DNA from: Pseudomonadota bacterium
Lineage (GTDB): Bacteria; Pseudomonadota; Gammaproteobacteria; Burkholderiales; Burkholderiaceae_C
NCBI GenBank assembly: GCA_021808445.1
Contig: JAKBBP010000004.1
Location: forward strand, 43,628 to 107,627
Direction: 5' to 3'
DNA length: 64,000 bases
The notes below the pieces were generated by a model. That model saw only the letters and a program-made list of their open reading frames with translations. It had not been told where the DNA came from and ran no database searches. Numbering within the stretch: position 1 is the first letter of the stretch; each line of letters starts with the position of its first letter. Made by a program: the position numbers and the translations under genes. Positions 47,969 through 56,899 of this stretch are shown in pieces.

Positions 47969-49408
47969 ATGACCTCGACTCCGGTACGTACCCGCTTCGC
48001 ACCCAGCCCCACCGGCTTCATCCACCTCGGGAACATCCGCTCGGCCCTGTATCCCTGGGCCTTCGCACGTCATCATGGCGGTCAGTTCGTGTTGCGCATC
48101 GAGGACACCGACACCGAGCGCTCGACCCAGGCCGCGGTGGACGTGATCCTGGAGTCCATGCAGTGGATGGGTCTGCACTACGACGAGGGACCGATCTACC
48201 AGATGCAGCGCATGCAGCGCTATCGCGAGGTGCTGGAACGACTGGTCGAGGCGGGCCATGCCTATCCCTGCTACATGAGTACCGCCGAGCTGGATTCCCT
48301 GCGCGAGCGCCAGATGGCGGCCGGGCTCAAGCCGCGCTATGACGGCACGTGGCGTCCGGAACCCGGCAAGACGCTTCCCGAGGTGCCGGCGGGGGTGCAG
48401 CCGGTGCTGCGCTTTCGCACTCCCGCCCACGGCAGCGTGAGCTGGATGGACCGTGTGAAGGGGCAGGTGAGTTTCGACAACGCCGAGCTCGACGACCTGG
48501 TGATCGCACGACCGGACGGAACGCCGACCTACAACTTCTGCGTCGTGGTCGACGATATCGACATGCGCATCACGCACGTGATTCGCGGCGACGACCACGT
48601 CAACAACACGCCGCGCCAGATCCACATCTTCCGTGCGCTGGGCAGCGAGCCGCCGGTGTACGCGCACCTGCCGACGGTGCTCAACGAGCAGGGCGACAAG
48701 CTCTCCAAGCGCAACGGCGCGAAGAGCGTGCTGCAGTACCGCGACGAGGGTTACCTGGCCGATGCCATGGTCAACTACCTCGCCCGGCTCGGCTGGTCGC
48801 ACGGCGACGACGAGTTGTTCAGCCGCGAACAGTTCGTGCAGTGGTTCGACCTCGATCACCTCGGGCGCTCGGCGGCGCAGTTCGACGCCGAGAAGCTCAA
48901 GTGGGTCAACGCCCAGTACCTGCGTGCCCTGGAGCCGCAGCGACTGGCGCAATCGCTTCGCCCTTTCCTGCAAAGACTGGGCTTGCGCGAGCAGGGCGTG
49001 AACCTGGAATCGGCCGCGCTGCTGCTGCGCGAGCGAGCATCGACCCTGCTGGAGATCGCCGAGTTGAGCGCGATGTTCTACGCCGAGCCGAAGCCCGACG
49101 CCCAGGTGTTGGAGCCGCTGCTGACCGCGCCGGTGCGCGAGGCCCTGCAGGCCCTGCTGACGAAGCTGGAGCAACTGCCCCAGTGGGATGCCGCATCGGT
49201 GGGATCGGCGCTCAAGCAGGTGCTGGGCGAGCACAAGCTGAAGATGCCGCAGCTGGCCATGCCCCTGCGCCATGTGGTCACCGGTCGGGGGCAGACTCCG
49301 TCGGTCGACGCGGTGCTCGCGCTGTTCGCCCGCGAGACGGTGACGCAGCGCCTGCGCGCCGCGCTCGACGCACCGAGGCTCAGCAGCGCAGGAGCGCAGA
49401 CGGACTGA
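47969..49408 (+). CDS. gltX: Glutamate-tRNA ligase
   Basis: A 479-residue class I aminoacyl-tRNA synthetase charging tRNA-Glu. The HIGH-equivalent is HLGN at 19-22 ([14 protein letters not shown]), the KMSKS-equivalent KLSKR at 244-248, and DTDTERS follows the HIGH region. The C-terminal anticodon-binding domain is normal. It is 34 bp after metZ and is followed by an intrinsic terminator. Confidence 0.97.
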   Translation: MTSTPVRTRFAPSPTGFIHLGNIRSALYPWAFARHHGGQFVLRIEDTDTERSTQAAVDVILESMQWMGLHYDEGPIYQMQRMQRYREVLERLVEAGHAYPCYMSTAELDSLRERQMAAGLKPRYDGTWRPEPGKTLPEVPAGVQPVLRFRTPAHGSVSWMDRVKGQVSFDNAELDDLVIARPDGTPTYNFCVVVDDIDMRITHVIRGDDHVNNTPRQIHIFRALGSEPPVYAHLPTVLNEQGDKLSKRNGAKSVLQYRDEGYLADAMVNYLARLGWSHGDDELFSREQFVQWFDLDHLGRSAAQFDAEKLKWVNAQYLRALEPQRLAQSLRPFLQRLGLREQGVNLESAALLLRERASTLLEIAELSAMFYAEPKPDAQVLEPLLTAPVREALQALLTKLEQLPQWDAASVGSALKQVLGEHKLKMPQLAMPLRHVVTGRGQTPSVDAVLALFARETVTQRLRAALDAPRLSSAGAQTD

Positions 49409-49451
49409 GCGGCATGCAGCCAGCCTGTGGCGCTGATGCCACGTTTCGGGT

Positions 49452-49457
49452 TACAAT
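49452..49457 (+). promoter_or_regulatory. -10-like TACAAT after gltX
   Basis: TACAAT matches a sigma-70 -10 box in 5 of 6 positions, 44 nt past the gltX stop. I do not see a good -35, so promoter activity is uncertain. Confidence 0.4.
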
Positions 49458-49463
49458 TACAGA

Positions 49464-49533
49464 GTGCGCCCGAGGGAAGATCCCCAGAGGATCTCTGGAC
49501 CGGGGCCCCTGGAAACCGCAGGGGGCTTTTCTT
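49464..49533 (+). ncRNA. Candidate small RNA or gltX 3'-end element
   Basis: If the TACAAT box is active, a transcript of about 70 nt would end at the terminator at 49505-49533. It would contain mutually exclusive hairpins: AGATCC/GGATCT (49478-49494) and CCAGAG/CTCTGG overlapping it. No known RNA family is recognised. Confidence 0.3.
49505..49533 (+). terminator. Intrinsic terminator downstream of gltX
   Basis: GCCCCTG pairs with CAGGGGGC (one bulged G) around a GAAACCG loop and is followed by TTTTCTT. It probably ends the long leu-to-gltX transcription run. Confidence 0.75.
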
Positions 49534-49570
49534 CCAGGGTTCTTCCAGGGATTTCGCAGGATGAAAATCG

Positions 49571-49662
49571 GGTCGTGACCGGCAAGTGTACCTGGATGCC
49601 TGGGGTTGTCCATACCCCGCAGCTGGGAGGGGCTACAGCCCCGCATGGCCGGATTCGCGACC
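49571..49662 (+). ncRNA. Possible structured leader RNA
   Basis: A closing helix GGTCG/CGACC plus CCGGC/GCCGG, an inner ATGC/GCAT helix, and two enclosed hairpins (GGGGT/ACCCC and GGGGC-TACA-GCCCC) could fold as a branched domain 84 nt upstream of the small gene at 49747. High GC makes chance pairing common, so this is tentative. Confidence 0.25.
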
Positions 49663-49746
49663 TTCCCGCGTGGCGCTGGCAGGTCCGCGCCTCGTGTCGC
49701 GCGGGGTCGGGCCGATGATGTTTCTGGCTTTTGAAAAGGGCGAGCC

Positions 49747-50016
49747 GTGGCGAAAACGACGACTACTACGCGCAAATCCGGGGATGTGGACACCAGTGAA
49801 TCGGTGAGTACCAAGCCCCAGGCGTCCAAGCAGGCCCCCAATCCCTGGGATCTGATGATGGAGAACGCCGCGGAGGTCGCGTCGACCTTTCGCAAGCGCC
49901 CGCAGGTGAAGGTGTCCTCGCCGTGGCGCGAAGGTTTCGGACGTCCCCTCTCGCAGCGCTCGCGCGAGATCTACGAGCACATCACGGCGAACAAGACGCG
50001 TCTGAAGCAGAAGTGA
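49747..50016 (+). CDS. Unrecognised 89-residue protein
   Basis: A small soluble, basic protein with no signal peptide or membrane segment. The N-terminus is Thr/Ser-rich (MAKTTTTTRK), the middle has NPWDLMMENAAEVASTF, and the C-terminal third (SPWREGFGRPLSQRSREIYE...KTRLKQK) looks helical and is the part most likely to be conserved. The GTG start has AAGGGCGAG just upstream. Codon use is slightly less GC-biased than its neighbours. It stands alone between gltX and convergent pyrD. Coding status is likely but no function can be given. Confidence 0.6.
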   Translation: MAKTTTTTRKSGDVDTSESVSTKPQASKQAPNPWDLMMENAAEVASTFRKRPQVKVSSPWREGFGRPLSQRSREIYEHITANKTRLKQK

Positions 50017-50021
50017 GGCTC

Positions 50022-50040
50022 CGGGGCTTTCGCGGCCCCG
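50022..50040. terminator. Hairpin between convergent small gene and pyrD
   Basis: CGGGGC and GCCCCG form a perfect 6-bp stem with a 7-nt loop in the 25-bp gap between the two convergent stop codons. Without a T-run it is at best a weak bidirectional terminator. Confidence 0.35.
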
Positions 50041-50041
50041 T

Positions 50042-51070
50042 TCAGCGCATGCGAGCCAGGGCCTGGGCACATTCGTGCACGAGGCTCGGGCCGCGGTAGA
50101 TCAGCCCGCTGTACAACTGCACCAGATCCGCCCCGCAGCGGCGTTTTTCCAGCGCATCGGCGGCATCCATCACGCCTCCGGCGCCGATGATGGGGTAGGC
50201 CGGCCCCAGGTGCTCACGCAGCAGCGAGATCACTCGATTGGCGGCTTCGCGCAGCGGGGCTCCGCTGAGTCCCCCTGCCTGCTCGGCGTGGGCCAGGCCT
50301 TCGACGCCGCGGCGTGAGAGGGTGGTGTTGGTGGCGATCACGCCGTCCATGCCATGGCGCACCAGTGCGTCGGCCAGCGCATGCACCTGCGCGGCTTCCA
50401 GGTCCGGCGCCACCTTGAGCAGCATGGGCACGCGCCGACCCTGCTCCTGGGTCAGTCGTTCGCGCACCTCGGCCAGGCCGCCCAGCAGGCCCTCCAGCGC
50501 GTCGTCGCTTTGCAACTGGCGCAGGCCCACGGTGTTCGGCGAGGACACGTTGACCGTCACGTAGTCGGCGTGCGCATGCACGGCGCGCAGGCAGCTCGCG
50601 TAGTCCTGCAGCGCCGATTCGATGGGCGTGGCGGCATTCTTGCCGATGTTCAGTCCCAGGGGAACCTCGCGGCGACTGCGCCGCACATTGCGCAGGAAGG
50701 CCTCCAGACCCTGGTTGTTGAACCCCATGCGATTGATCAGCGCGCGCGCCTGTGGCAGGCGGAACATGCGCGGGCGCGGATTGCCGCCCTGCGCCAGCGG
50801 CGTGACCGTTCCGACTTCGATGAAGCCGAATCCCAGCGCGGCCAGGGCGTCGATGGCTTCGCCATTCTTGTCCAGCCCGGCTGCCAGGCCCACACGATTG
50901 GGAAATTCCAGGCCCAGCAGGCGCACGGGGTCGATCACCCGGGGCTGGGCCAGCAGCAGGCTCAGGCCGCACTGGTGCAGGGTGCGCAGCGTACCGAGGC
51001 CGAGGTGGTGGGCGGCTTCGGGATCGAGCCGGAACAGGAGCGGGCGGATCAGCGCGTACGGCAGGGGCAT
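50042..51070 (-). CDS. pyrD: Dihydroorotate dehydrogenase, class 2 (quinone)
   Basis: A 342-residue membrane-associated flavoenzyme of pyrimidine synthesis. The N-terminal amphipathic helix region ([14 protein letters not shown]) marks class 2. FMN and substrate motifs include [21 protein letters not shown], the catalytic serine in [13 protein letters not shown], and [15 protein letters not shown]. The start [10 protein letters not shown] at 51070 is preferred over 51088. It is divergent from rpiA. Confidence 0.97.
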   Translation of the reverse strand: MPLPYALIRPLLFRLDPEAAHHLGLGTLRTLHQCGLSLLLAQPRVIDPVRLLGLEFPNRVGLAAGLDKNGEAIDALAALGFGFIEVGTVTPLAQGGNPRPRMFRLPQARALINRMGFNNQGLEAFLRNVRRSRREVPLGLNIGKNAATPIESALQDYASCLRAVHAHADYVTVNVSSPNTVGLRQLQSDDALEGLLGGLAEVRERLTQEQGRRVPMLLKVAPDLEAAQVHALADALVRHGMDGVIATNTTLSRRGVEGLAHAEQAGGLSGAPLREAANRVISLLREHLGPAYPIIGAGGVMDAADALEKRRCGADLVQLYSGLIYRGPSLVHECAQALARMR

Positions 51071-51199
51071 CGCGGGGGAGGGCTCCAAGAGCCGATCGAA
51101 GCAGCGGCGATAATACGGGCTTTGTCTTCTCCGGCCACGCGCTGCGACTGGCGCGTGCGTTTTCCCTTGGATCCCTCACCCTTTTTCCGGCAGGCTCGC

Positions 51200-51862
51200 A
51201 TGACCCAGGACGAACTCAAACAGGCAGTGGCGCAGGCGGCGCTGCGATTCGTGGTGCCCGGCGCCGTCATCGGCGTGGGAACCGGCTCCACGGTGAACCA
51301 TTTCATCGATGCGCTGGCGGGAATCCGCGACCGCGTGCGCGCGGCGGTGTCGAGTTCGGATCGCAGCACCGAAAGGCTGCGTGCCCATGGCATCGAGGTG
51401 CTCGACCTCAACGAGGTGGGGGCGCTGGGGGTCTATGTGGACGGGGCCGACGAGATCGACCCTGGAGGCGCCATGATCAAGGGCGGTGGCGGCGCGCTCA
51501 CCCGGGAGAAGATCCTCGCGGAGGCGGCCGAGCGATTCGTGTGCATCGTCGATGCCAGCAAGCTGGTTCCCGTGCTGGGCAGCTTCGCGCTGCCGGTGGA
51601 GGTGGTGCCGATGGCGCGTGAACTGGTGCGCTCGCGCCTGCGCGACCTGGGGGGCGAACCCCGCCTGCGCGAGGGCTACCTGACCGACAACGGCAACCAG
51701 ATCCTCGACGTGCACGGGCTGCGCATCGAGCACCCGACCGAACTGGAAAGCCGCCTGAACCAGATCCCCGGTGTGGTCACGGTGGGACTGTTCGCGCGCC
51801 GTGGCGCGGACCTTGCGCTGGTCGGCACGGCCGACGGTGTGTCGCAGCGCGACTACGCCTGA
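51200..51862 (+). CDS. rpiA: Ribose-5-phosphate isomerase A
   Basis: A 220-residue pentose-phosphate enzyme, the usual length. It has the motifs [25 protein letters not shown] and [12 protein letters not shown] with catalytic Glu103. It stands alone on the plus strand between two minus-strand units. Confidence 0.97.
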   Translation: MTQDELKQAVAQAALRFVVPGAVIGVGTGSTVNHFIDALAGIRDRVRAAVSSSDRSTERLRAHGIEVLDLNEVGALGVYVDGADEIDPGGAMIKGGGGALTREKILAEAAERFVCIVDASKLVPVLGSFALPVEVVPMARELVRSRLRDLGGEPRLREGYLTDNGNQILDVHGLRIEHPTELESRLNQIPGVVTVGLFARRGADLALVGTADGVSQRDYA

Positions 51863-51929
51863 AGCGCCCGCGCCCTGCCTGCGCCCCGAAGCGGCCCAGC
51901 CAAATGACCGTGATGCGCGGGACAGGACA

Positions 51930-52592
51930 CTAGAACTTGAACCCGGGCGGGGCATTGGGATCCGCCGGCGGCGCCACCGAGGGTTGCGGCGCCGAGGCCC
52001 TGCCAGCGGGTCCCTGCGCGGCTCCGTTCAGACCGGGCGCGGCCGTGGCCGGGCCGGTCAGCGGCCGGGGGATGGCGAAGCGGTAATCCTTGGGCAGCTC
52101 CGAGTGCTGCGGATAGCCGGCCGAATCCAGCGCCTGGTTCCAGGCACCGGCGTTGAAGCCTGGCGAGAGCTTCACCCCGGCCACGCTGAGCAGCGGAACC
52201 TGCAACTGCGGGTCGAAGGCCTTGAAGGCCTGGGCGTCCTGCGGGGACACGATGGTCGTTTCGCTGTAGGGCACGCCGCGCTGACGCAGCAGCTGAATGC
52301 CGTCATCGCAGGCCTTGCAGCCCGGCGCCGTGTAGACCACCACCGGAGCCTGCTGCTCCAGCTGGCGCAGGCGCGGCGGCAGCCCGGAACCCTCGCTGGA
52401 AGAGGCATGCTGTGCGCGGGTCTGCGGCCCACTGAGCAAGGTGGCATTGCCGGACGATGGCGGCACGTCGGTGAAGGTGACGCTTCCGTCGGGCCCGACG
52501 ACCTTGTAGACGGCCCAGGCTGCGGGCGCGGGGCCCAGGGCCAGCGCGAAGCCGAGAGCGAGCCCGGGTGCCAAGCGCAAGACGTTTCGCAT
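51930..52592 (-). CDS. Periplasmic DUF4124/thioredoxin-fold protein
   Basis: A 220-residue exported protein. A signal peptide (LALGFALALGPAPAAWA) is followed by a DUF4124 segment (VYKVVGPDGSVTFTDVPP), then a glutaredoxin-like region VVVYTAPGCKACDDGIQLL with a Cys92-x2-Cys95 pair, a VPYSETTI strand and a PLLSVAGVKLSPGF cis-Pro-like turn, and a Pro-rich tail. It could handle disulfides or metals in the periplasm; the partner is unknown. It follows the diverged M3 peptidase by 64 bp. Confidence 0.82.
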   Translation of the reverse strand: MRNVLRLAPGLALGFALALGPAPAAWAVYKVVGPDGSVTFTDVPPSSGNATLLSGPQTRAQHASSSEGSGLPPRLRQLEQQAPVVVYTAPGCKACDDGIQLLRQRGVPYSETTIVSPQDAQAFKAFDPQLQVPLLSVAGVKLSPGFNAGAWNQALDSAGYPQHSELPKDYRFAIPRPLTGPATAAPGLNGAAQGPAGRASAPQPSVAPPADPNAPPGFKF

Positions 52593-52656
52593 CGCTAATG
52601 CCTCCTGTGGTGCCGGCGCCGAGCGGACCTGCCGGGGCCCGGCTCCGCCAGGGGGC

Positions 52657-54741
52657 TCAGGCTGTGTCGCCGATGCGCAGTTGGCGCAGCAGCGCGTCCG
52701 GGGTCGGGTCGCGTCCGAGAAACGCGCGGAACGACTCGATGGTATCGCGGCTCGCGCCCCGGCCGAGGATTTGCTCGCGCAGACGCGCGCCCCAGACGTC
52801 GGCGGGCCCCGAGTGGCGCTCGAAGTCCTCGTACAAGTCCGCGGCAAGCATCTGGCCCCAAAGATAGCTGTACAGAGTGGACGGATAGGGAGCGTCGAAG
52901 ACGTGGGTGAGCGTGTGGAAATGCCGTGAGAACTCCGGCACTGGCAGGAGGCTGAACTCGCGCTCGATGTCCGCCGCCACCGCGTTGATCGCCCGCGGCG
53001 TGAACTCGCGCAGCTCGTGGTGGATGTGCAGGTCGAACAGCGCCGCGCGCAGGTCCTGCAGCAGCGCGAAGGCCGGCAGCGGCTGCGGTGCCGCTTCGGC
53101 AGGGTGCTCCCCGGATTCGGCGCGGGGTCCGCGCGTATCCGCCTGCGAGAGCCTGGAGCCGAAGAACTCGACAAACTGGCTGGGCCATTCGATGGTGTCC
53201 GTCTCCAGCCAGGCCAGCCCCGCGGCCCAGGGCTCCTCGACCTGGGTCAGCAAGGTGTGCAGGCAGTGTCCGAACTCATGGAACAGCATGGCCAGGTCGG
53301 CGCTGTCCAGATGCGCCGGACCGGGCATGGCGGCGCGCCTGAAATCGCAGACCAGGACCACCACCGGGGTATGCCGACGGCCGTCGGGCCCGCGGCCATG
53401 ATGTCGCAGGGGTGCAGCGCACACCTCGCCGCGCTTGCCCTCGCGCGCGTAGAGGTCGGTGTACAAATGGCCCACGAGACTCCCTTCGGCAGACTCGACC
53501 CGCCACAGGCGAACCTCCGGGTGCCATGCGCGCGCCGGCCGCTCTTCGAGCATGCGCAGCCCGAACAGGCGGCGTGCCAGCTCGGACAGGCTCTGCAGCG
53601 CGCGCTGCTCGCTCATGTCTGTCGCGCCCGGGTCGCACGGCGGCTGAGCGTCGACGCCGGCTGCCTGCAGGCGACGGCACGCGAAAGCCAGGTCCCAGGG
53701 TTGCAGCTCGGCCAGCCCCAGCTTGCGCTGCGCGAATTCCCGCAGCTGGTCCAGTTCGCGTCGCGCCTGGGGCAGGGCATGCCGTGCAAGGTCGCGCAGG
53801 AACTGCCCGACCCGCTCGGGGCCGCCGGCCATGGTTCCCTCCAGCGCATAGTCGGAGTAGCTGTCGTAGCCTGCCAGGCGCGCCAGCTCGAAGCGCAGCG
53901 CGAGGATCTCGGCCATGGTGGCCGAGTTGTCCCGTCGCGGCTGGTCGAATTCGCTGGCCTGGGTGACGCAGGCGCGGTACATGCGCTGGCGCAGCTCGCG
54001 ATCCTCCGCGCAGGACAGCACGGCGTCGCAACTCGAGGCCTGCAGCGTGCAGCCCTGGGACTCGCAGGCCTGCACCCGCGCGGCTTCCAGCGCGGCCTGC
54101 GGGATGCCGAGCAACTGCTCCGGCGTGGCGCTCAGCCTGAGGGCGTCCTGCGCCTCGTAGGCTTTTTCACTGAAGGCCCTGCCCAGGGCCCGCAGGCGCT
54201 GCTCGATGGCGCCCATGCGCTCGCGGGTGACCGGGTCGAAGGCGGCGCCTCCCCGGCGCAGCTCGCACAGCGCCAGATCGATGATGCGCCGGCGCGTGGG
54301 CGACAGGGACGCGTAGCCTGGGGTGTCGCGCAGCGCGATGTAGCGCGCAAGGCGCCCCGGATCGTTGCCCAGCTCGTTCCACATGCCTTGCAGGGCCGGC
54401 TGCAATCGCTGCTGCACAGCGATCAGCTCGGGCTGCTCGAGCACGATGCCGAGGAAATCCAGCAGACTCCAGAGGCGCTGCACGGCGTCGTTGGCCGCCA
54501 TTTCAGGCGCCACCACATTGTCCCAGGTGGGCTCGGCCGGACGCGGGCTGCGAAAGCAGCGGCTGTGCACCCTGTGCAATTGCGCCATCAGCGCGCGCAG
54601 CGTGGCCTCGAGGTCCGCGGCCTGCAGCGCCTCGAAATCGGGAAGGCCCTGCGGGCTCAGCAGGCTGGTCGCGGGGCCGACAGACCCTGGTGGCGGCCCG
54701 GCAGGCCGGGACGCCGGGGGATGGGGGGCGGAGGGAGCCAT
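52657..54741 (-). CDS. M3-family metallopeptidase, diverged paralogue
   Basis: A 694-residue oligopeptidase-A-like protein. The zinc site is intact: His488 and His492 in LFHEFGHCLH with Glu489, and Glu518 in IEWPSQF, the same 26-residue spacing as its neighbour. It differs from classical members in two places: MEN/LEN after PSQF is VEF, and the Gly/Tyr-rich substrate loop (GGYAAGYYSY in the neighbour) is replaced by DAPYPSTLYSY. Several extra cysteines (about 226-244) are also unusual. It lies 96 bp after the other M3 gene, so it looks like a tandem duplicate with altered specificity. No signal peptide, presumably cytoplasmic. Confidence 0.9.
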   Translation of the reverse strand: MAPSAPHPPASRPAGPPPGSVGPATSLLSPQGLPDFEALQAADLEATLRALMAQLHRVHSRCFRSPRPAEPTWDNVVAPEMAANDAVQRLWSLLDFLGIVLEQPELIAVQQRLQPALQGMWNELGNDPGRLARYIALRDTPGYASLSPTRRRIIDLALCELRRGGAAFDPVTRERMGAIEQRLRALGRAFSEKAYEAQDALRLSATPEQLLGIPQAALEAARVQACESQGCTLQASSCDAVLSCAEDRELRQRMYRACVTQASEFDQPRRDNSATMAEILALRFELARLAGYDSYSDYALEGTMAGGPERVGQFLRDLARHALPQARRELDQLREFAQRKLGLAELQPWDLAFACRRLQAAGVDAQPPCDPGATDMSEQRALQSLSELARRLFGLRMLEERPARAWHPEVRLWRVESAEGSLVGHLYTDLYAREGKRGEVCAAPLRHHGRGPDGRRHTPVVVLVCDFRRAAMPGPAHLDSADLAMLFHEFGHCLHTLLTQVEEPWAAGLAWLETDTIEWPSQFVEFFGSRLSQADTRGPRAESGEHPAEAAPQPLPAFALLQDLRAALFDLHIHHELREFTPRAINAVAADIEREFSLLPVPEFSRHFHTLTHVFDAPYPSTLYSYLWGQMLAADLYEDFERHSGPADVWGARLREQILGRGASRDTIESFRAFLGRDPTPDALLRQLRIGDTA

Positions 54742-54837
54742 CGGGAGTCGAGGTGGGCTGCGCGGCTTGCGCGGGAGCCCCGATGCTGCATCCGCCGGGC
54801 GCGGCGCGGTGTTAGCGCGCCCTTCGTGGGTCGTTGT

Positions 54838-56898
54838 TCAACCGCTCATGCCCTGGTGGCGCAGCAAGGCGTCGATGCTCGGATCCCTGCCGCGAAACGC
54901 GCGGAAGGACTCGATGGCGTCGCGGCTGCTGCCGCGCGCGAGGATCTCGTCGCGGAATCGCGCGCCGGTGTCCGGATCCAGCACACCGTGCTCCTCGAAC
55001 TGCGCGTAGGCGTCGGCCGACAGTACCTCGGCCCATTTGTAGCTGTAGTAGCCCGCGGCGTAGCCCCCGGCGAAGATGTGCGAGAAGCTGTGCTGGAACC
55101 TGGCGAAATCCGGGGGAAATACCACGGCCACCTCGCGGCGCACCCGATCGGCCAGCTCGGCGATTCCCTGGGGCGAGCCATCGCGCAGATCGCGGTGCAG
55201 GCGCAGGTCGAACAGCGAGAACTCCACCTGGCGCAAGGTCTGCATGCCGGCCTGGAAATTGCGCGCTGCCACCAGGCGCTCGAACAGGGCGCGCGGCAGC
55301 GCCTCGCCGGTGTCGACATGCCGGCCGATGCCTCGAAGCACCTCCCATTCCCAGCAGTAGTTCTCGAGGAACTGGCTGGGAAGTTCCACCGCGTCCCACT
55401 CCACGCCCGACAGCCCGGAGGCGCCGAGTTCGTCCACGCGGGTGAGCAGGTGGTGCAGACCGTGGCCGAATTCGTGGAACAGGGTCTGTACGTCATCGTG
55501 GCTGAGCAGGGGCGGACGCCCGCCGACCCCGGAGGCGAAATTGCAGGTCAGCACCGCGACCGGAGTCTGCAGGGTTCCGTCCGCGCGCAGCCAGCGCGAG
55601 CGCAGGCCGTCCATCCAGGCGCCGCCGCGCTTGCCCGGACGCGCGTGCAGGTCGGTGTAGACATGCCCGAGCAGTTCTCCGTCGGCCTGCTCCACGCGCC
55701 ACAGGCGGACCTCCGGGTGCCAGACCCCCGCGGCTGGCTGTTCCAGCACCCGCACGCCAAAGAGTCGGTGGACCAGATCGAACAGGCCGGCCAGCACCTG
55801 CGGCTCGGTGAAATACTGGCGCAAGTCCTCTTCCGAATAGGCGTATCGATGCTCGCGCAGGCGCTCGGAGGCGAAGGCCAGATCCCAGGATTGCAAGTCG
55901 GACAGGCCCAGCTCGGCGGCCGCGAAGGTACGCAGTTCGAGCAGGTCGCGCTCGGCATGGGGGCGCGCGCGGCGGGCCAGGTCGAGCAGGAATTGCTCCA
56001 CCTGCGCGGCGCTGTCGGCCATCTTGGTCTGCAGCGAAAGCTCGGCGTAGTCGGCGAAACCCAGCAGGCGCGCCAGCTCGGAGCGCAGCGCCAGCAGCTC
56101 GGCCATGACTGCCGAGTTGTCCAGTCGCGGGTCGCCCAGCTCGCTGGCGCGGGTGACGTAGGCCCGGTACATCGTCTCGCGCAGGCTCCGGTCGCGCGCA
56201 TGCTGCATCACGGGCACGTAGCTCGGCTGGTGCAGGGTGAACACCCAGCCCCCGGCCTCGCCGCAGGCCTGGGCCGCGGCCTGCACCAGGTCGGCCGGAA
56301 GGCCCTCGAGCTGGGAGGCCTCGACGCGCAGGGAAAAGGCGTCGGTGGCGTCCAGCAGGTGCTCGGAAAAGGCCTGCTCGAGCTCGGCGCTGCGCTGCTC
56401 GATGGCCTCGAAGCGCGCGTGGGCCGGCCCGCGCAGTTCCGCGCCGGACAGCCGCAGGTCACGCAGCGCATGCTCGACGATGCGCCGGCGCAGTGCCGTC
56501 AGTTCGCCAAAACCAGCTCCATCGCGCAGCGCGCGGTAGCGGGCGAACAGACGCGGGTCGGAACCCAGCTCGGTCCACAGCTGGGTGACATGAGGCAGCA
56601 TGTCGTTGAAGGCGCGGCGCAGCTCGGGCGTGTCGGCCACCGCATGCAGGTGCGACACCAGACCCCAGGCGCGTCCCAGTGCCTCGGAGTCGGGCTCCAG
56701 CGCCTGCACCAGGTTGTGCCAGTCCGCGGGGCGGCCGGGCTCCCCGCCAACGGCCTGCTCGTGTGCGGCGCGCACACGGGCCATGAGTTCGCGCAGCGCG
56801 GGCTCCACGTGCTCGGGGCGAAGAGCCCCGAAGTCTGGCAGCGCCAGCGGCGCCACCACGGCGTCGCCGAGCAGGGGGTTGCCGGGCTGCGCGGGCAT
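54838..56898 (-). CDS. prlC: Oligopeptidase A (M3 metallopeptidase)
   Basis: A 686-residue zinc peptidase degrading signal-peptide fragments and small peptides in the cytoplasm; E. coli PrlC is 680. Zinc ligands are His475, His479 (LFHEFGHGLHH) and Glu505 (AVELPSQFLEN). The substrate-binding loop GGYAAGYYSYKWAEVLSADA is canonical. It begins 1 bp after the folD stop, so the two are coupled. Confidence 0.96.
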   Translation of the reverse strand: MPAQPGNPLLGDAVVAPLALPDFGALRPEHVEPALRELMARVRAAHEQAVGGEPGRPADWHNLVQALEPDSEALGRAWGLVSHLHAVADTPELRRAFNDMLPHVTQLWTELGSDPRLFARYRALRDGAGFGELTALRRRIVEHALRDLRLSGAELRGPAHARFEAIEQRSAELEQAFSEHLLDATDAFSLRVEASQLEGLPADLVQAAAQACGEAGGWVFTLHQPSYVPVMQHARDRSLRETMYRAYVTRASELGDPRLDNSAVMAELLALRSELARLLGFADYAELSLQTKMADSAAQVEQFLLDLARRARPHAERDLLELRTFAAAELGLSDLQSWDLAFASERLREHRYAYSEEDLRQYFTEPQVLAGLFDLVHRLFGVRVLEQPAAGVWHPEVRLWRVEQADGELLGHVYTDLHARPGKRGGAWMDGLRSRWLRADGTLQTPVAVLTCNFASGVGGRPPLLSHDDVQTLFHEFGHGLHHLLTRVDELGASGLSGVEWDAVELPSQFLENYCWEWEVLRGIGRHVDTGEALPRALFERLVAARNFQAGMQTLRQVEFSLFDLRLHRDLRDGSPQGIAELADRVRREVAVVFPPDFARFQHSFSHIFAGGYAAGYYSYKWAEVLSADAYAQFEEHGVLDPDTGARFRDEILARGSSRDAIESFRAFRGRDPSIDALLRHQGMSG

Positions 56899-56899
56899 G

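Larger units (their letters stand above)
49409..49746. other. Structured non-coding region between gltX and a small gene
   Basis: A 338-bp stretch with no convincing gene. It holds a TACAAT element, two alternative hairpins, an intrinsic terminator, a TTCCAGGG direct repeat (about 49533 and 49544) and a further nested set of complementary segments. See the separate entries. Confidence 0.7.

Noticed and set aside
49409..49746. Possible 6S, SRP or RNase P RNA in the gap after gltX
   Set aside because: None of the conserved core sequences of those RNAs (for example GGAAGGAAGCAGCC or GAGGAAAGTCCGGGC) is present.
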